DNA of 18,616 bases from Gammaproteobacteria bacterium (lineage in GTDB: Bacteria; Pseudomonadota; Gammaproteobacteria; HTCC5015), in NCBI GenBank assembly GCA_028284675.1, contig JANQRI010000046.1:1-18616 (forward strand). The letters are read 5' to 3'. The first letter of the stretch is position 1. Each line of letters begins with the position of its first letter. A model generated the notes under the pieces. The model did no database searches and was not told where the DNA came from. It worked only from the letters and a program-made list of their open reading frames with translations. This document shows, piece by piece, positions 8,282 to 15,949 of the stretch. Position numbers and translations under genes: made by a program.

Positions 8282-8440
8282 AAACCGGGGCAGACTACAA
8301 AACAAGAATGCCCGAAGCACATTGTTGAAGGACTTAAAGAGGGCGAATATTTACCGGACGAAATCTGGCAGGAATATCTTCTCAACCAACAACACAAGAA
8401 AAAAAAATACTGCAAACCTATATTGATTGAAAACATATAA
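8282..8440 (+). pseudogene. In-frame coding-like extension of the 7766 gene beyond its TAA
   Basis: These 52 sense codons are in the same frame as the upstream gene and contain charged, protein-like sequence (GLKEGEYLPDEIWQEYLLNQ, then a Lys run). There is no ATG, and no GTG or TTG with a ribosome site near its left end, so it has no start of its own. The simplest reading is the severed C-terminus of an ancestral 224-aa protein. The TAA context followed by A is not known as leaky. A chance open stretch of this length is not excluded. Confidence 0.4.
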
Positions 8441-8493
8441 TCTTATTAAGACCAAAAGCACTTTGACCGCCTTCATAATAGGTGGGCAATGCT

Positions 8494-8898
8494 TTAATCT
8501 GTATCTTCTTCCATCCTGCAACCAATACGAAACACATTTTCGTCAATATCCTTAACAATCATTTCGCGCATGCCCCAGGAATACTCCTGAGGCTCTTCGG
8601 CTATATCAGCCCCGGAACTTTTATACTCTTCAAAAATCTGATCCAGTTCAGCATGATTGCTAACACTAAAACAAATCCATGTGCCCGGATTGCCCTGGCC
8701 TTTCTCACATAAAAAAATACTGCATTCACCACGGGCAACACAGGCAAACGTTGGATGCTCGGGCGCATCAAACCGCTCAGCATCGGACCACTGCCATGCA
8801 ATATTAAACCCAAGCACCTGCTGATAATGCTCCAAACTTTTCACCATGTCCTCAACATACAGCACAGGCGTCATCCAGTTAAATCCCGGCTCACTCAT
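8494..8898 (-). CDS. VOC-superfamily (glyoxalase/bleomycin-resistance-like) protein
   Basis: 134 aa, the usual size for a single-chain VOC protein with two beta-alpha-beta-beta-beta modules. The first module opens with TPVLYVEDMVKSLEHYQQVL-GF, the classic N-terminal pattern. The second ends with a KDIDENVFRIG strand in place of the usual DPDGN motif. VOC proteins include glyoxalases, dioxygenases and antibiotic-binding proteins; the metal-ligand set is not clear enough here to choose. The start is 22 bp after the isochorismatase-like stop on the same strand, so the two are probably one transcript. Confidence 0.85.
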   Translation of the reverse strand: MSEPGFNWMTPVLYVEDMVKSLEHYQQVLGFNIAWQWSDAERFDAPEHPTFACVARGECSIFLCEKGQGNPGTWICFSVSNHAELDQIFEEYKSSGADIAEEPQEYSWGMREMIVKDIDENVFRIGCRMEEDTD

Positions 8899-8920
8899 AT
8901 TCTTTCAACCTGATATTCAG

Positions 8921-10036
8921 CTAAGAGGAAATAATCTTGTAATCGGGCTCCAAAGGCGCGCCGTTACTTGCCAGAATAGCGCGGGAAGTTACGACTTTAA
9001 TACCCCTGTCCAACAATCCAGGGTTATAGCCTTCCAGACCTTTTACAGACACTTTGGGAATTTCATGATCTTTCCAGGGCCCGGTCGGCGGGGCCGGATG
9101 CTGCTTCAACCAGGCTTGCTTTTCAGTGGGATTCATTGCTCTTTGCCCCGTTGTTTTTTCATATTCCGGCGTACCGAATATTGTATTTTTAACGCACAGA
9201 TTCCCATGAAACCCCATGACAACCAGGGTGGAAATTTTATCTCTCTTTAACATCTCCGCCAGCGGTGTATTTTCGAAAGAATTATAGGAAGGTTTCGGCA
9301 TAAATTTATACTTGGACCCTTTAGGCATTGCACGTCGTAACGGTGGTATCGTACGAACCTTACCAGGCTTGCCGACTTCCGCATCCTTATCGATTACAAT
9401 ATCATAAACAATCAAATCCAGCTGTTCTGCCGCATCCAGCACCTCCACCATATGCTCCAGCATGGACTTCCCATCATAAGACTTATTTGCGGTTATCGTA
9501 TTCAGACTGTAATCATCACTATTACTCTGCATATCAATTAACATCACACCGATATGCGGATTTTTCTCTTTCAGCTTTGCCATTGTCAGCGGCACATTCT
9601 GATCCTGAATTTCCGCATTCGCAGTCGCGCGAACGCTGGTTGAGCCTCTGACTTTTAGCGAATAACGCACTGCTTTGGTCCATATCGCTGGTGCGGCAAT
9701 GAACTCTTTAATCTTCTTTTTCAGATCATTATGAATCGCATCATCAGAACGGTTTTTCTGTGTCGTTGCGAACGTACCGGCACCGGACCCTTTAATATCA
9801 CCGTTATAAATAGAAATCATCACCAATGCACGAATCGCTTTCCGCAAATCTTTGCTCGGCCGACTGTTATTCCAGCTCCAGCCCAGACTTAACTGATTAC
9901 CGCCGTCTATCATATCGTGATAACCGACAAGCTCATCAAGCGTATTGATTTCGGCCGCAGTCAGCCAGTTTTTTCTCTTTTTAGCTTCCGCTTTCAAATA
10001 ATCAAGCGTATCTTTTAAGCGACCGGATGTTGGCAT
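8921..10036 (-). CDS. Isochorismatase-fold cysteine hydrolase with long N-terminal extension
   Basis: 371 aa, about twice the usual length of the family. The isochorismatase-like core starts near residue 160. The expected triad is visible: Asp168 in VMLIDMQ, Lys248 in FMPKPSYNSF and Cys281 in GFHGNLCVKNT. Members hydrolyse amides, ureides or isochorismate through the Cys nucleophile. Two departures are seen: residues 1-160 form an extension I do not recognise (it contains GGNQLSLGWSWNNSRP and a Gly-rich GSGAGTF), and about 50 residues (286-340) are inserted between the Cys helix and the last core strand. No signal peptide is present. ATG 10036 is preceded by GAGGTG at good spacing. The VOC gene follows in the same direction. 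The substrate is unknown. Confidence 0.8.
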   Translation of the reverse strand: MPTSGRLKDTLDYLKAEAKKRKNWLTAAEINTLDELVGYHDMIDGGNQLSLGWSWNNSRPSKDLRKAIRALVMISIYNGDIKGSGAGTFATTQKNRSDDAIHNDLKKKIKEFIAAPAIWTKAVRYSLKVRGSTSVRATANAEIQDQNVPLTMAKLKEKNPHIGVMLIDMQSNSDDYSLNTITANKSYDGKSMLEHMVEVLDAAEQLDLIVYDIVIDKDAEVGKPGKVRTIPPLRRAMPKGSKYKFMPKPSYNSFENTPLAEMLKRDKISTLVVMGFHGNLCVKNTIFGTPEYEKTTGQRAMNPTEKQAWLKQHPAPPTGPWKDHEIPKVSVKGLEGYNPGLLDRGIKVVTSRAILASNGAPLEPDYKIISS

Positions 10037-10407
10037 TGTGGCACCTCAAATTTTCCATGAGTAATAAATTTCCCGGGCAATAGGCAACCTGAAACCAGCC
10101 GTTCTCAGTATTGCCGGGCAAGCAATGATGACCGTTTCATCACTGCTAGAATACCCCCTTTTAACCTTGCAATACCAGTCTTCAGAAGCCACTGTTTTCA
10201 TGGCCAAGTGCATTCACTTTACAGCTGCAAAAAAATCAAACAGTTAGCCGCATTAACTGTGAAAATAAATCACTATGGCCTAACCGGTGATTTGGGGATA
10301 AATTGTGGGCAAATAGGCTTTAGAATAACCAGGCCACACAAAAAACATAGATCATCCGTGTATTTCGCAAGCAGTTTTATTGGGAAACAAACTGGAATAG
10401 ACCTAAA
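10037..10407. other. 371-bp upstream region of the isochorismatase/VOC pair
   Basis: No gene is called here; an 86-codon plus-strand frame (10208-10468) runs into the membrane-protein gene on the other strand and has no recognisable sequence. The region holds two perfect 7-bp inverted repeats (10240-10260, treated as a terminator, and 10267-10273 with 10287-10293). Nearer the start codon is a 10-bp imperfect hairpin (10073-10082 with 10109-10117), which would sit in the leader of the minus-strand transcript. Confidence 0.5.
10229..10260 (-). terminator. Probable terminator of the GFA/membrane-protein transcript
   Basis: Read on the minus strand, ACAGTTA and TAACTGT form a perfect 7-bp stem with a 7-nt loop (10240-10260), followed by TTGA and seven T (10229-10235). 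The stem has only two G-C pairs, so strength is uncertain. It lies about 150 bp after the stop at 10408. Confidence 0.45.
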
Positions 10408-10854
10408 TTACAAAGCTGTAAAAAACACCCAGACTAACTCAGCAACCCTATCAAAACCCAGACCCTGATTTTCCTGCTGCTGCAATAACAAAAGCAGCAG
10501 TTTCGCGACACCATACAAACCTATAAACGTCGAAAGATGTTTAAGATACTTAAAGCTAATCGCAAACAGCCTGCCCTCCTTAATCGCACGAATCACTGAC
10601 GGTGTTTCCGCCATCAAAGAACCGACCAGTTCCCCTAAGCCCCCGACAATGACCAGCACTAAAAATGCAAACGGGATAAAAAAGAAACCCAGCCTCGGCT
10701 GTAAATACGCATATAACGGTTCAAGCACTGCCTGCAGACACAACTTAAACAAAAGCCCAATTATTAATATCGCAATACAGGAAGCAATTACAATAAATAG
10801 AATATTGGCAACCTTATCAATCGCTTTATCAACACGCACCCATAGTGTGCTCAT
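10408..10854 (-). CDS. Small membrane protein of unknown function
   Basis: 148 aa. Two strongly hydrophobic segments are seen at about residues 15-42 (ANILFIVIASCIAILIIGLL) and 55-80 (FFFIPFAFLVLVIVGGLGELVG), and a third Leu-rich one near 110-125. The C-terminal part has a short Gln run. The first 14 residues are hydrophilic, so this is probably an inner-membrane protein, not a secreted one. ATG 10854 has GGGGG a few bases upstream as a possible ribosome site. It begins 32 bp after the GFA stop on the same strand, so the two are likely co-transcribed. I do not recognise the family. Confidence 0.7.
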   Translation of the reverse strand: MSTLWVRVDKAIDKVANILFIVIASCIAILIIGLLFKLCLQAVLEPLYAYLQPRLGFFFIPFAFLVLVIVGGLGELVGSLMAETPSVIRAIKEGRLFAISFKYLKHLSTFIGLYGVAKLLLLLLQQQENQGLGFDRVAELVWVFFTAL

Positions 10855-10886
10855 ATTATCCCCCTGCGAATACTTTAAAACATTGT

Positions 10887-11318
10887 TCAGGTTTTTGTCT
10901 CTCTGACCGCAGACTCACTGCCGGGCCACCGCGGATATTGCGGTAATGAATCCGTAATTGTGTACCATGAAGCCATAGAATCAGTAAACATATGCGCCTC
11001 AGGAACAGAGCTTACACCTTCCAGGGCACCCAAAGGAACACCGATAACATCCGGTCTGTCAATATAAGTACTATGCAATGGAGAACCACAATGAGAACAA
11101 AAATACTTGGTAACATTATCCGACGACTTATATGAAGAAAGAACATCTTCGCCGGACAAAACCTGAAACTGTTTTTTATTGATAGAAGCCCGGGTCCGAA
11201 ACGCTGCACCATGCCAGCGCCGGCACTTTGAGCAATGGCAGTTATATACCGGCCCCAGCTCACCGTGTATTTCGTATTTCACTTTTTCACAGAGACACAT
11301 ACCGTGGATTTTGCTCAT
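10887..11318 (-). CDS. GFA-family (Mss4-like) zinc protein
   Basis: The family is named after glutathione-dependent formaldehyde-activating enzyme, but most members have no proven reaction. The zinc ligands are all visible in order: CxC at Cys8/Cys10, a CHCSKC cluster at 27-32, and CSHC further on, within the typical SKCRRWHGAAF and KYFCSHCGSPL blocks. The frame is open to 11357, but ATG 11318 has AAGGA six bases upstream and yields the usual 143-aa length starting MSKIHGMCLCEKV, so I use it. It lies first in a probable two-gene transcript with the membrane protein. A formaldehyde role is only suggested by the family name. Confidence 0.9.
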   Translation of the reverse strand: MSKIHGMCLCEKVKYEIHGELGPVYNCHCSKCRRWHGAAFRTRASINKKQFQVLSGEDVLSSYKSSDNVTKYFCSHCGSPLHSTYIDRPDVIGVPLGALEGVSSVPEAHMFTDSMASWYTITDSLPQYPRWPGSESAVRETKT

Positions 11319-11527
11319 AATCTTCCTTATTAATATCTGAACACTCAAACCGAACATAGCACAATATACTTTTTCAGGAGCGGCCCGTAGGCGAACGGAT
11401 ATTTTGCAGTATTCTTTATCCCTGATTTAAATATTGGTCATTTATTGATTATTTTAGTTGAATACAGGCGGCATCAGCGTGTATAACAGAAACCAGGAAT
11501 ATACAACCGTTACAAAGGACTGCCAAT

Positions 11528-13000
11528 ATGCGCCGCCATATTACTTTAGTACTTTTAAGCCTTTTTATCAGTAGCTGCAACGAACCGACACCATCAGAAA
11601 ACCAAGCCGCACAAAACAACAGCAACGGAACAAACTCTTCATATACTCCGTTCCCGAGCGGTTATGGATACATGCAAAACCCCAAAGCTTTGCAAAAAGC
11701 CACTGATGACGGCGACCACCAAACCATACGTGAACATGCCTGGAAGCTGTGGGCCGGCATCATGCAGCCGGCAAGCGACACCGACTGGCCTCTGTGGTAC
11801 ACCTGGCCAAACACCAAAGCCGCGTTTTCCGCATTCACTCCTGTCGAACCCATCAATGAAGGGGCGGAAAGCAGCACGAATACATTGACTACCGGTGAAT
11901 CAATCATCGCAAAAAATCTTAAAAATGCGCCCGATGTTAATACACCGGCGCCCACCTACGACATCCCCGAGCAGGTCATCCGTGATTATCCGGCAGGTAT
12001 ATGCAAAGACAGTCAGGGTAATATAACTGTTTGTGATGGCGCCAACTTTCTATTCAACGGCGACATCATGATTCCGACTGAGTCACTCAGCCGGGAAGCA
12101 ATGGAAAACCTGCGCAACAAAAGACTTTACCTTGCATCAACGCTGGATCAACTGCATAAAAAGCAGATTCACCAAATCGAAGTAACTCAAAAGTTTATTG
12201 TCACCAAACATATGTATTGGCCTGTGAAAGCCAATGGTATTACGGGAGTGCCGGTCTGGAAAAATAATTTCCCGCCAAGCTACACAGGCTATGCCGGTTA
12301 TGAAAAATGGGACACATTGGTCGGCATAGACCCCAGCGGCAAATCAGTGGGACAAACACGGGAGGTCGCGTTCTTATATGGCGTCAAAAACCATGCCGGC
12401 ACCGCACCATTACCCACTGTAAAAGCCGATGCAACAGTATACGGACTTGATCAGTTTTATTACCACAAAGTAACGGCAGCCGATTGGGCCTCATTCGACA
12501 GTGCCGACAAAGCCATTATCAATGCCGCCAGCTATTGGGCCAACAATCAGGCATTTGGTCCCGGCGACTACCTGGTAACCATTGCAATGCATATTAACAC
12601 CAAAGAATTGCCGAGCTGGACATTACAAAGCGTCTGGTGGTCCGATGAACCGGGCCAAGGCCCTTATGCAGCCGACCGCCCCGCCATCCCGCAAGCCGTC
12701 GGCCCCTGGGATCATTATTTGCTCACTGATGCCTATGCAGTGCCTCCCAACAGCAAAGGCGGAGTGGATATTGCCGTCAATCCGTATATAGAAGGCGTTA
12801 TCCATCCGATTGCCACCAATTGCCGCAATTGTCATGTTCGTGCCGGCTGGCCGACCGGCAGCACAGCAGGCACTGCCAGCTACCAGAACCCCGACTGTCC
12901 CGAACTGCTCAGCTATCTGACACCTGACAGCGAGTGCCTGAAATCACTGACCTTAAGTGATTATTTATGGATTATTCCGGATCGTGCAGTCAAAAAGTAG
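11528..13000 (+). CDS. Lipoprotein with a single c-type heme motif
   Basis: 490 aa. The N-terminus is a short lipoprotein signal with lipobox ISSC (Cys17), followed by a Ser/Asn/Gln-rich linker, so the protein is probably anchored to a membrane and faces the periplasm. Near the C-terminus a CxxCH motif (CRNCH, residues 432-436) should bind one heme c. Conserved-looking Trp-rich segments occur in the middle (residues about 75-100 and 350-365), and the end reads LSDYLWIIPDRAV. No other named domain is recognised; the bulk of the chain is much longer than a simple cytochrome c. AAGGA precedes ATG 11528. Likely role: redox or electron transfer, substrate unknown. A hairpin follows directly after the stop. 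Confidence 0.8.
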   Translation: MRRHITLVLLSLFISSCNEPTPSENQAAQNNSNGTNSSYTPFPSGYGYMQNPKALQKATDDGDHQTIREHAWKLWAGIMQPASDTDWPLWYTWPNTKAAFSAFTPVEPINEGAESSTNTLTTGESIIAKNLKNAPDVNTPAPTYDIPEQVIRDYPAGICKDSQGNITVCDGANFLFNGDIMIPTESLSREAMENLRNKRLYLASTLDQLHKKQIHQIEVTQKFIVTKHMYWPVKANGITGVPVWKNNFPPSYTGYAGYEKWDTLVGIDPSGKSVGQTREVAFLYGVKNHAGTAPLPTVKADATVYGLDQFYYHKVTAADWASFDSADKAIINAASYWANNQAFGPGDYLVTIAMHINTKELPSWTLQSVWWSDEPGQGPYAADRPAIPQAVGPWDHYLLTDAYAVPPNSKGGVDIAVNPYIEGVIHPIATNCRNCHVRAGWPTGSTAGTASYQNPDCPELLSYLTPDSECLKSLTLSDYLWIIPDRAVKK

Positions 13001-13001
13001 A

Positions 13002-13035
13002 TGGCATAAGTCAATAAAATTGACACACTATGCCA
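13002..13035 (+). other. Stem-loop directly after the heme-lipoprotein stop
   Basis: TGGCATA (13002-13008) pairs with TATGCCA (13029-13035), and inside it GTCAA (13010-13014) pairs with TTGAC (13020-13024), loop TAAAA. Twelve pairs in all with small asymmetric bulges. No T-run follows, so it is more likely a 3'-end stabilising or Rho-associated structure than an intrinsic terminator. Confidence 0.5.
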
Positions 13036-13072
13036 GCAATGCGTTACAAGGAGTGAAAATATCGGTATGTTG

Positions 13073-13090
13073 GCTTAACCCGATTTAAGC
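13073..13090 (-). other. Hairpin directly after the 199-aa gene stop
   Basis: GCTTAA (13073-13078) and TTAAGC (13085-13090) form a perfect 6-bp stem with a 6-nt loop, one base beyond the minus-strand stop. There is no immediate T-run; weak terminator or 3' end structure. Confidence 0.35.
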
Positions 13091-13091
13091 T

Positions 13092-13691
13092 TCAGTCACT
13101 ACTTTTATCTTTTCGCCACGGCATCAAAAGCGATTTAATATCAATCTGAAGATACGTGTTCAGATCCTTAAACAGCGGCCACCCTATACCTAAAACAATG
13201 AGCCACGTTACAATCTGGGGAAGATTTGAAAGTAAATAGAACGGCCATACAATCCAGTTTTCATCGACCTTCATATTGTCAGTCACCTGTTTGGCACCGA
13301 GAAACATACCTCCCATTAAAAAAGTGAAAACCGATGAAATCAAATCCCATAACTTCAGAGTGACATAAAGCAGCGCAAACCTCAGCAACAGGAGTTTCCA
13401 TATTTTATCACTCACGATTGGCTCGATTATTGCCCTTGCCTGCGCGGACTCTACTTCCCCAATATCATTCAGTGCCTGCTCTTTTTCTTTTATCTCGAGC
13501 TCGGTCTTTCGGCTTTCAAGCTTTGTTTTCTTAATCAGAATATATGAATAAGCCAGCCCTAAAATTGCCGCGGGTATCGCGATTATACCCACTACCACCT
13601 CATACCACTGGGGGGATTTTGAGGCCGCATCAGCCGCCATTACCAGACCGGTTTCAATAGAAATCAAAGCCCCTATCAGCAATCGATTCAT
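13092..13691 (-). CDS. Membrane protein of unknown function with central coiled coil
   Basis: 199 aa, not recognised. The first 20-25 residues (ending GLVMAADA) look like a signal peptide or first membrane helix. A second hydrophobic helix spans about 33-54, followed by a strongly charged Lys/Glu segment at about 54-85 that should be helical and possibly a coiled coil. Two further hydrophobic stretches lie at about 103-130 and 148-172, and a short charged tail ends the protein. The layout suggests an inner-membrane protein with a cytoplasmic charged helix. It is convergent with the heme lipoprotein; no operon partner is evident, and the outer-membrane gene upstream is 238 bp away. Confidence 0.7.
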   Translation of the reverse strand: MNRLLIGALISIETGLVMAADAASKSPQWYEVVVGIIAIPAAILGLAYSYILIKKTKLESRKTELEIKEKEQALNDIGEVESAQARAIIEPIVSDKIWKLLLLRFALLYVTLKLWDLISSVFTFLMGGMFLGAKQVTDNMKVDENWIVWPFYLLSNLPQIVTWLIVLGIGWPLFKDLNTYLQIDIKSLLMPWRKDKSSD

Positions 13692-13929
13692 AATCTATAC
13701 CCGGTAAGAATTATAATTAACAAGCCCCAAGAAAACTGATCTTCGACGCCATAGTTGTTTTTAAACCAGAGTCATTTACACTGCCGAAGATAGCAGCACC
13801 AACCATAAAAGTCCATTGCCAGACCGGCCGGAGATTGATGTGTCGCAGGAGAGGGGATCAGCCCAATCAAAAACGAGAGTTATGAGCTCCACTTAGGAAA
13901 ACTTCATTTACGCTACCACTCAAACGGAT

Positions 13930-14661
13930 TTAAAAATTAAACTGCCCGCCAATACTAAGCATCGAGATCGATTCATCGTTCGCAAAATCTTCCACATCAA
14001 ATAGCACCCGGGCATCAGCGCGTAATTTAAAATATTCGTTCAGGCTTAACTCTAAACCGGCACCAGCGGTAAAACCGGTACTACCTTCACTGACACTGGC
14101 TACAGGTCCAATCAAGGTAGTATCAGCCAGGTAAATACCACCGCTTAAGTAAGCATTCAGGGGTTCCTGATGATTGGTCGCGCTGTTCAACGTTAAACCA
14201 AGATTTACCGCGTTTACATCCAATTGAATATCATTCAGGCCGATCACCTCTGCATTACCGGTATCGAGCAATACCACCTCATAACCCAGCCGACTCCAAC
14301 CACGATATCCCAGATATAACTGCGTTGCATCCCCATCCTCAATATCTTCATAGTCAAATGAGGAAGCACCAACCGCTACACCGACATAGGCTGTACCCGT
14401 TCTGCTTGATGGCGCCGGACCAGACGAATAATGATTGCTGACCTCAGGGCCGTAATAATGATCATGATATACCGGCACTGACGGGTAATAGTAACCACTG
14501 CCGCATTTATGGCATTTCTCCTTTTGCTCAGCCTCACCCTCAGTTACTTTTTTATATTCCGTTGTGTCTTTAATAATGTCTTCATAACGGCTTCCGGCAA
14601 CCGTAGAACTGCCAATCACAAAAACACCTGTTAATATAAGAATAATTTTTTGCGGTTTCAT
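13930..14661 (-). CDS. Outer-membrane beta-barrel protein
   Basis: 243 aa. A signal peptide occupies about residues 1-22 (ending TVAG). After it comes a 65-residue periplasmic linker with a Cys pair (CHKC, 50-53) and a Tyr/His-rich part (YYYPSVPVYHDHYYG, 57-71). From about residue 89 the sequence alternates as amphipathic strands (AYVGVAVGASSFDY, LYLGYRGWSRLGYEVVLL and so on) and ends QFNF with the terminal Phe typical of outer-membrane barrels. The size fits an eight-stranded OmpA/OmpX/YfaZ-type barrel. It is transcribed away from the hydrolase gene at 14823, and its upstream region holds the direct repeat at 14714-14731. The linker may bind a metal; that is inference. Confidence 0.8.
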   Translation of the reverse strand: MKPQKIILILTGVFVIGSSTVAGSRYEDIIKDTTEYKKVTEGEAEQKEKCHKCGSGYYYPSVPVYHDHYYGPEVSNHYSSGPAPSSRTGTAYVGVAVGASSFDYEDIEDGDATQLYLGYRGWSRLGYEVVLLDTGNAEVIGLNDIQLDVNAVNLGLTLNSATNHQEPLNAYLSGGIYLADTTLIGPVASVSEGSTGFTAGAGLELSLNEYFKLRADARVLFDVEDFANDESISMLSIGGQFNF

Positions 14662-14696
14662 GGTGCAACGCCCTTAATTGAGAAACTTATATAAAC

Positions 14697-14731
14697 ATTA
14701 TGGTGCCACGAATCTGAACATTAGCTGAACA
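14697..14731 (-). promoter_or_regulatory. PhoB/OmpR-type direct repeat next to a -10 box
   Basis: On the minus strand TGTTCAG occurs twice exactly, separated by four bases (14725-14731 and 14714-14720), an 11-bp period. This is the layout bound by PhoB/OmpR-family response regulators, although the bases are not the E. coli Pho box. It ends 11 nt before CATAAT (14702-14697), a five-of-six match to the -10 consensus, the spacing seen in PhoB-activated promoters. It points to the outer-membrane gene. Confidence 0.5.
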
Positions 14732-14774
14732 AAAGCCCTGCGAACCGGGCGAAATACCACCTCTCCCTAAACCG

Positions 14775-14783
14775 TGCTATAAA
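14775..14783 (+). promoter_or_regulatory. Extended -10 promoter candidate for the hydrolase gene
   Basis: TGCTATAAA matches the extended -10 pattern TGnTATAAT with one mismatch and lies 40 nt before ATG 14823. No convincing -35 is seen. Confidence 0.4.
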
Positions 14784-14822
14784 GTATACTCTGCCAAACA
14801 ACTGTTAAGGAGCCATCTGCTT

Positions 14823-15710
14823 ATGGATAAAGTCATCAAACTGCTTTTGTTAAGCTTTTGCGTCATTAATGGGAGCTTCGCTCAGGATGGCTTCGACAAA
14901 GTCACTATCACCACGATCAAGGTCAGCAGTAATATCTACATGCTGCAGGGCATGGGCGGCAATATCGGCTTATCGGTCGGCGACGACGGTGCTTTTCTGA
15001 TTGATGATCAATTTGCACCGTTATCGGAAAAAATACTCGCAGCCATTAGAGTGGTGTCGGACAAACCTGTCAGGTTTGTGATTAACACCCATTGGCATTT
15101 TGACCATACCGGCGGCAATGAAAATTTCGGCAAACAGGGGGCGATTATCGTCGCACATGACAATGTACGCGAACGGTTAAAAAACGGCGCAATAATCAAA
15201 GCTTTTAATAAAACAGTGGATCCAGCACCAACGGGCGCATTACCGGTGATCACTTTTGCCGACAGCATCACTTTTCACTGGAATGGTGAAACCATGCAAG
15301 TAATACATTATGCACAGGCCCATTCCGATGGTGATGCAGTGATTTATTTTAAAAACGCAAATATTGTGCATGCAGGTGACCTTTATTTTAACGGCCTATA
15401 CCCTTTTATCGATGGCAGCAGCGGCGGGTCTTTTCCAGGTATGATCAATAGTGTAAATGAAATTTTAAAACGTATTGATAACAAAACCAAAATCATTCCC
15501 GGCCATGGCCCTCTATCCAATAAAAAAGAACTCACCGAATATCGCGATATGCTGAAAACAGTTTACAAGCGCTTATCAAAAATGAAACGCAAAGGAAAAT
15601 CAATTGAAGAGGTTTTAGCTGCCAAGCCAACCGCTGAATTTGACACAAAATGGGGCAATGGCTTTTTAAAACCAAATGCCTGGTTAGAAATCGTTTACGA
15701 TACGCTTTAA
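14823..15710 (+). CDS. Periplasmic metallo-beta-lactamase-fold hydrolase
   Basis: 295 aa with a signal peptide ending SFA (residue 20), so exported. All zinc ligands of the fold are present: the HxHxDH motif THWHFDH (His90, His92, Asp94, His95), His167 in AQAHSDGDAV, Asp186 in VHAGDLYF and His228 in IIPGHGPLS. Such proteins hydrolyse diverse substrates; the pattern fits the broad group of exported MBL hydrolases and does not prove beta-lactamase activity. AAGGAG (14807-14812) precedes ATG 14823. The gene is divergent from the outer-membrane barrel gene and shares a 161-bp regulatory region with it. No terminator is evident in the 239 bp before the second cyclase. Confidence 0.93.
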   Translation: MDKVIKLLLLSFCVINGSFAQDGFDKVTITTIKVSSNIYMLQGMGGNIGLSVGDDGAFLIDDQFAPLSEKILAAIRVVSDKPVRFVINTHWHFDHTGGNENFGKQGAIIVAHDNVRERLKNGAIIKAFNKTVDPAPTGALPVITFADSITFHWNGETMQVIHYAQAHSDGDAVIYFKNANIVHAGDLYFNGLYPFIDGSSGGSFPGMINSVNEILKRIDNKTKIIPGHGPLSNKKELTEYRDMLKTVYKRLSKMKRKGKSIEEVLAAKPTAEFDTKWGNGFLKPNAWLEIVYDTL

Positions 15711-15949
15711 AAACCTGTATTTAAACATCAAAGCCTCGTTGCTCGGGGCGCTCCCATCGACAATACACTATTACAATTAATAAAACAGGTGCATAAACTG
15801 CCCACCTTTTGACTGTTTCCAAACAAGCCGACCACCGTGTTCCTGCACTACCAGCAAAACCGCAGTGTCACTTAATTTACCCCTTCCCCAGTCGCTAAAT
15901 ACCATAGAGAGAATACCCATAAAGCTGTGAATTCCAATACGATTAAACT

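Noticed and set aside
10208..10468. 86-codon plus-strand open frame
   Set aside because: Overlaps the 3' end of the minus-strand membrane-protein gene and the hairpin pair, and its sequence has no domain-like features.
13720..13862. Short protein-like frames on the minus strand upstream of the 199-aa gene, one reading WTFMVGAAIFGSVNDSG
   Set aside because: About 45 codons at most, two frames look equally plausible, and there is no start with a ribosome site. Treated as spacer between two minus-strand genes.
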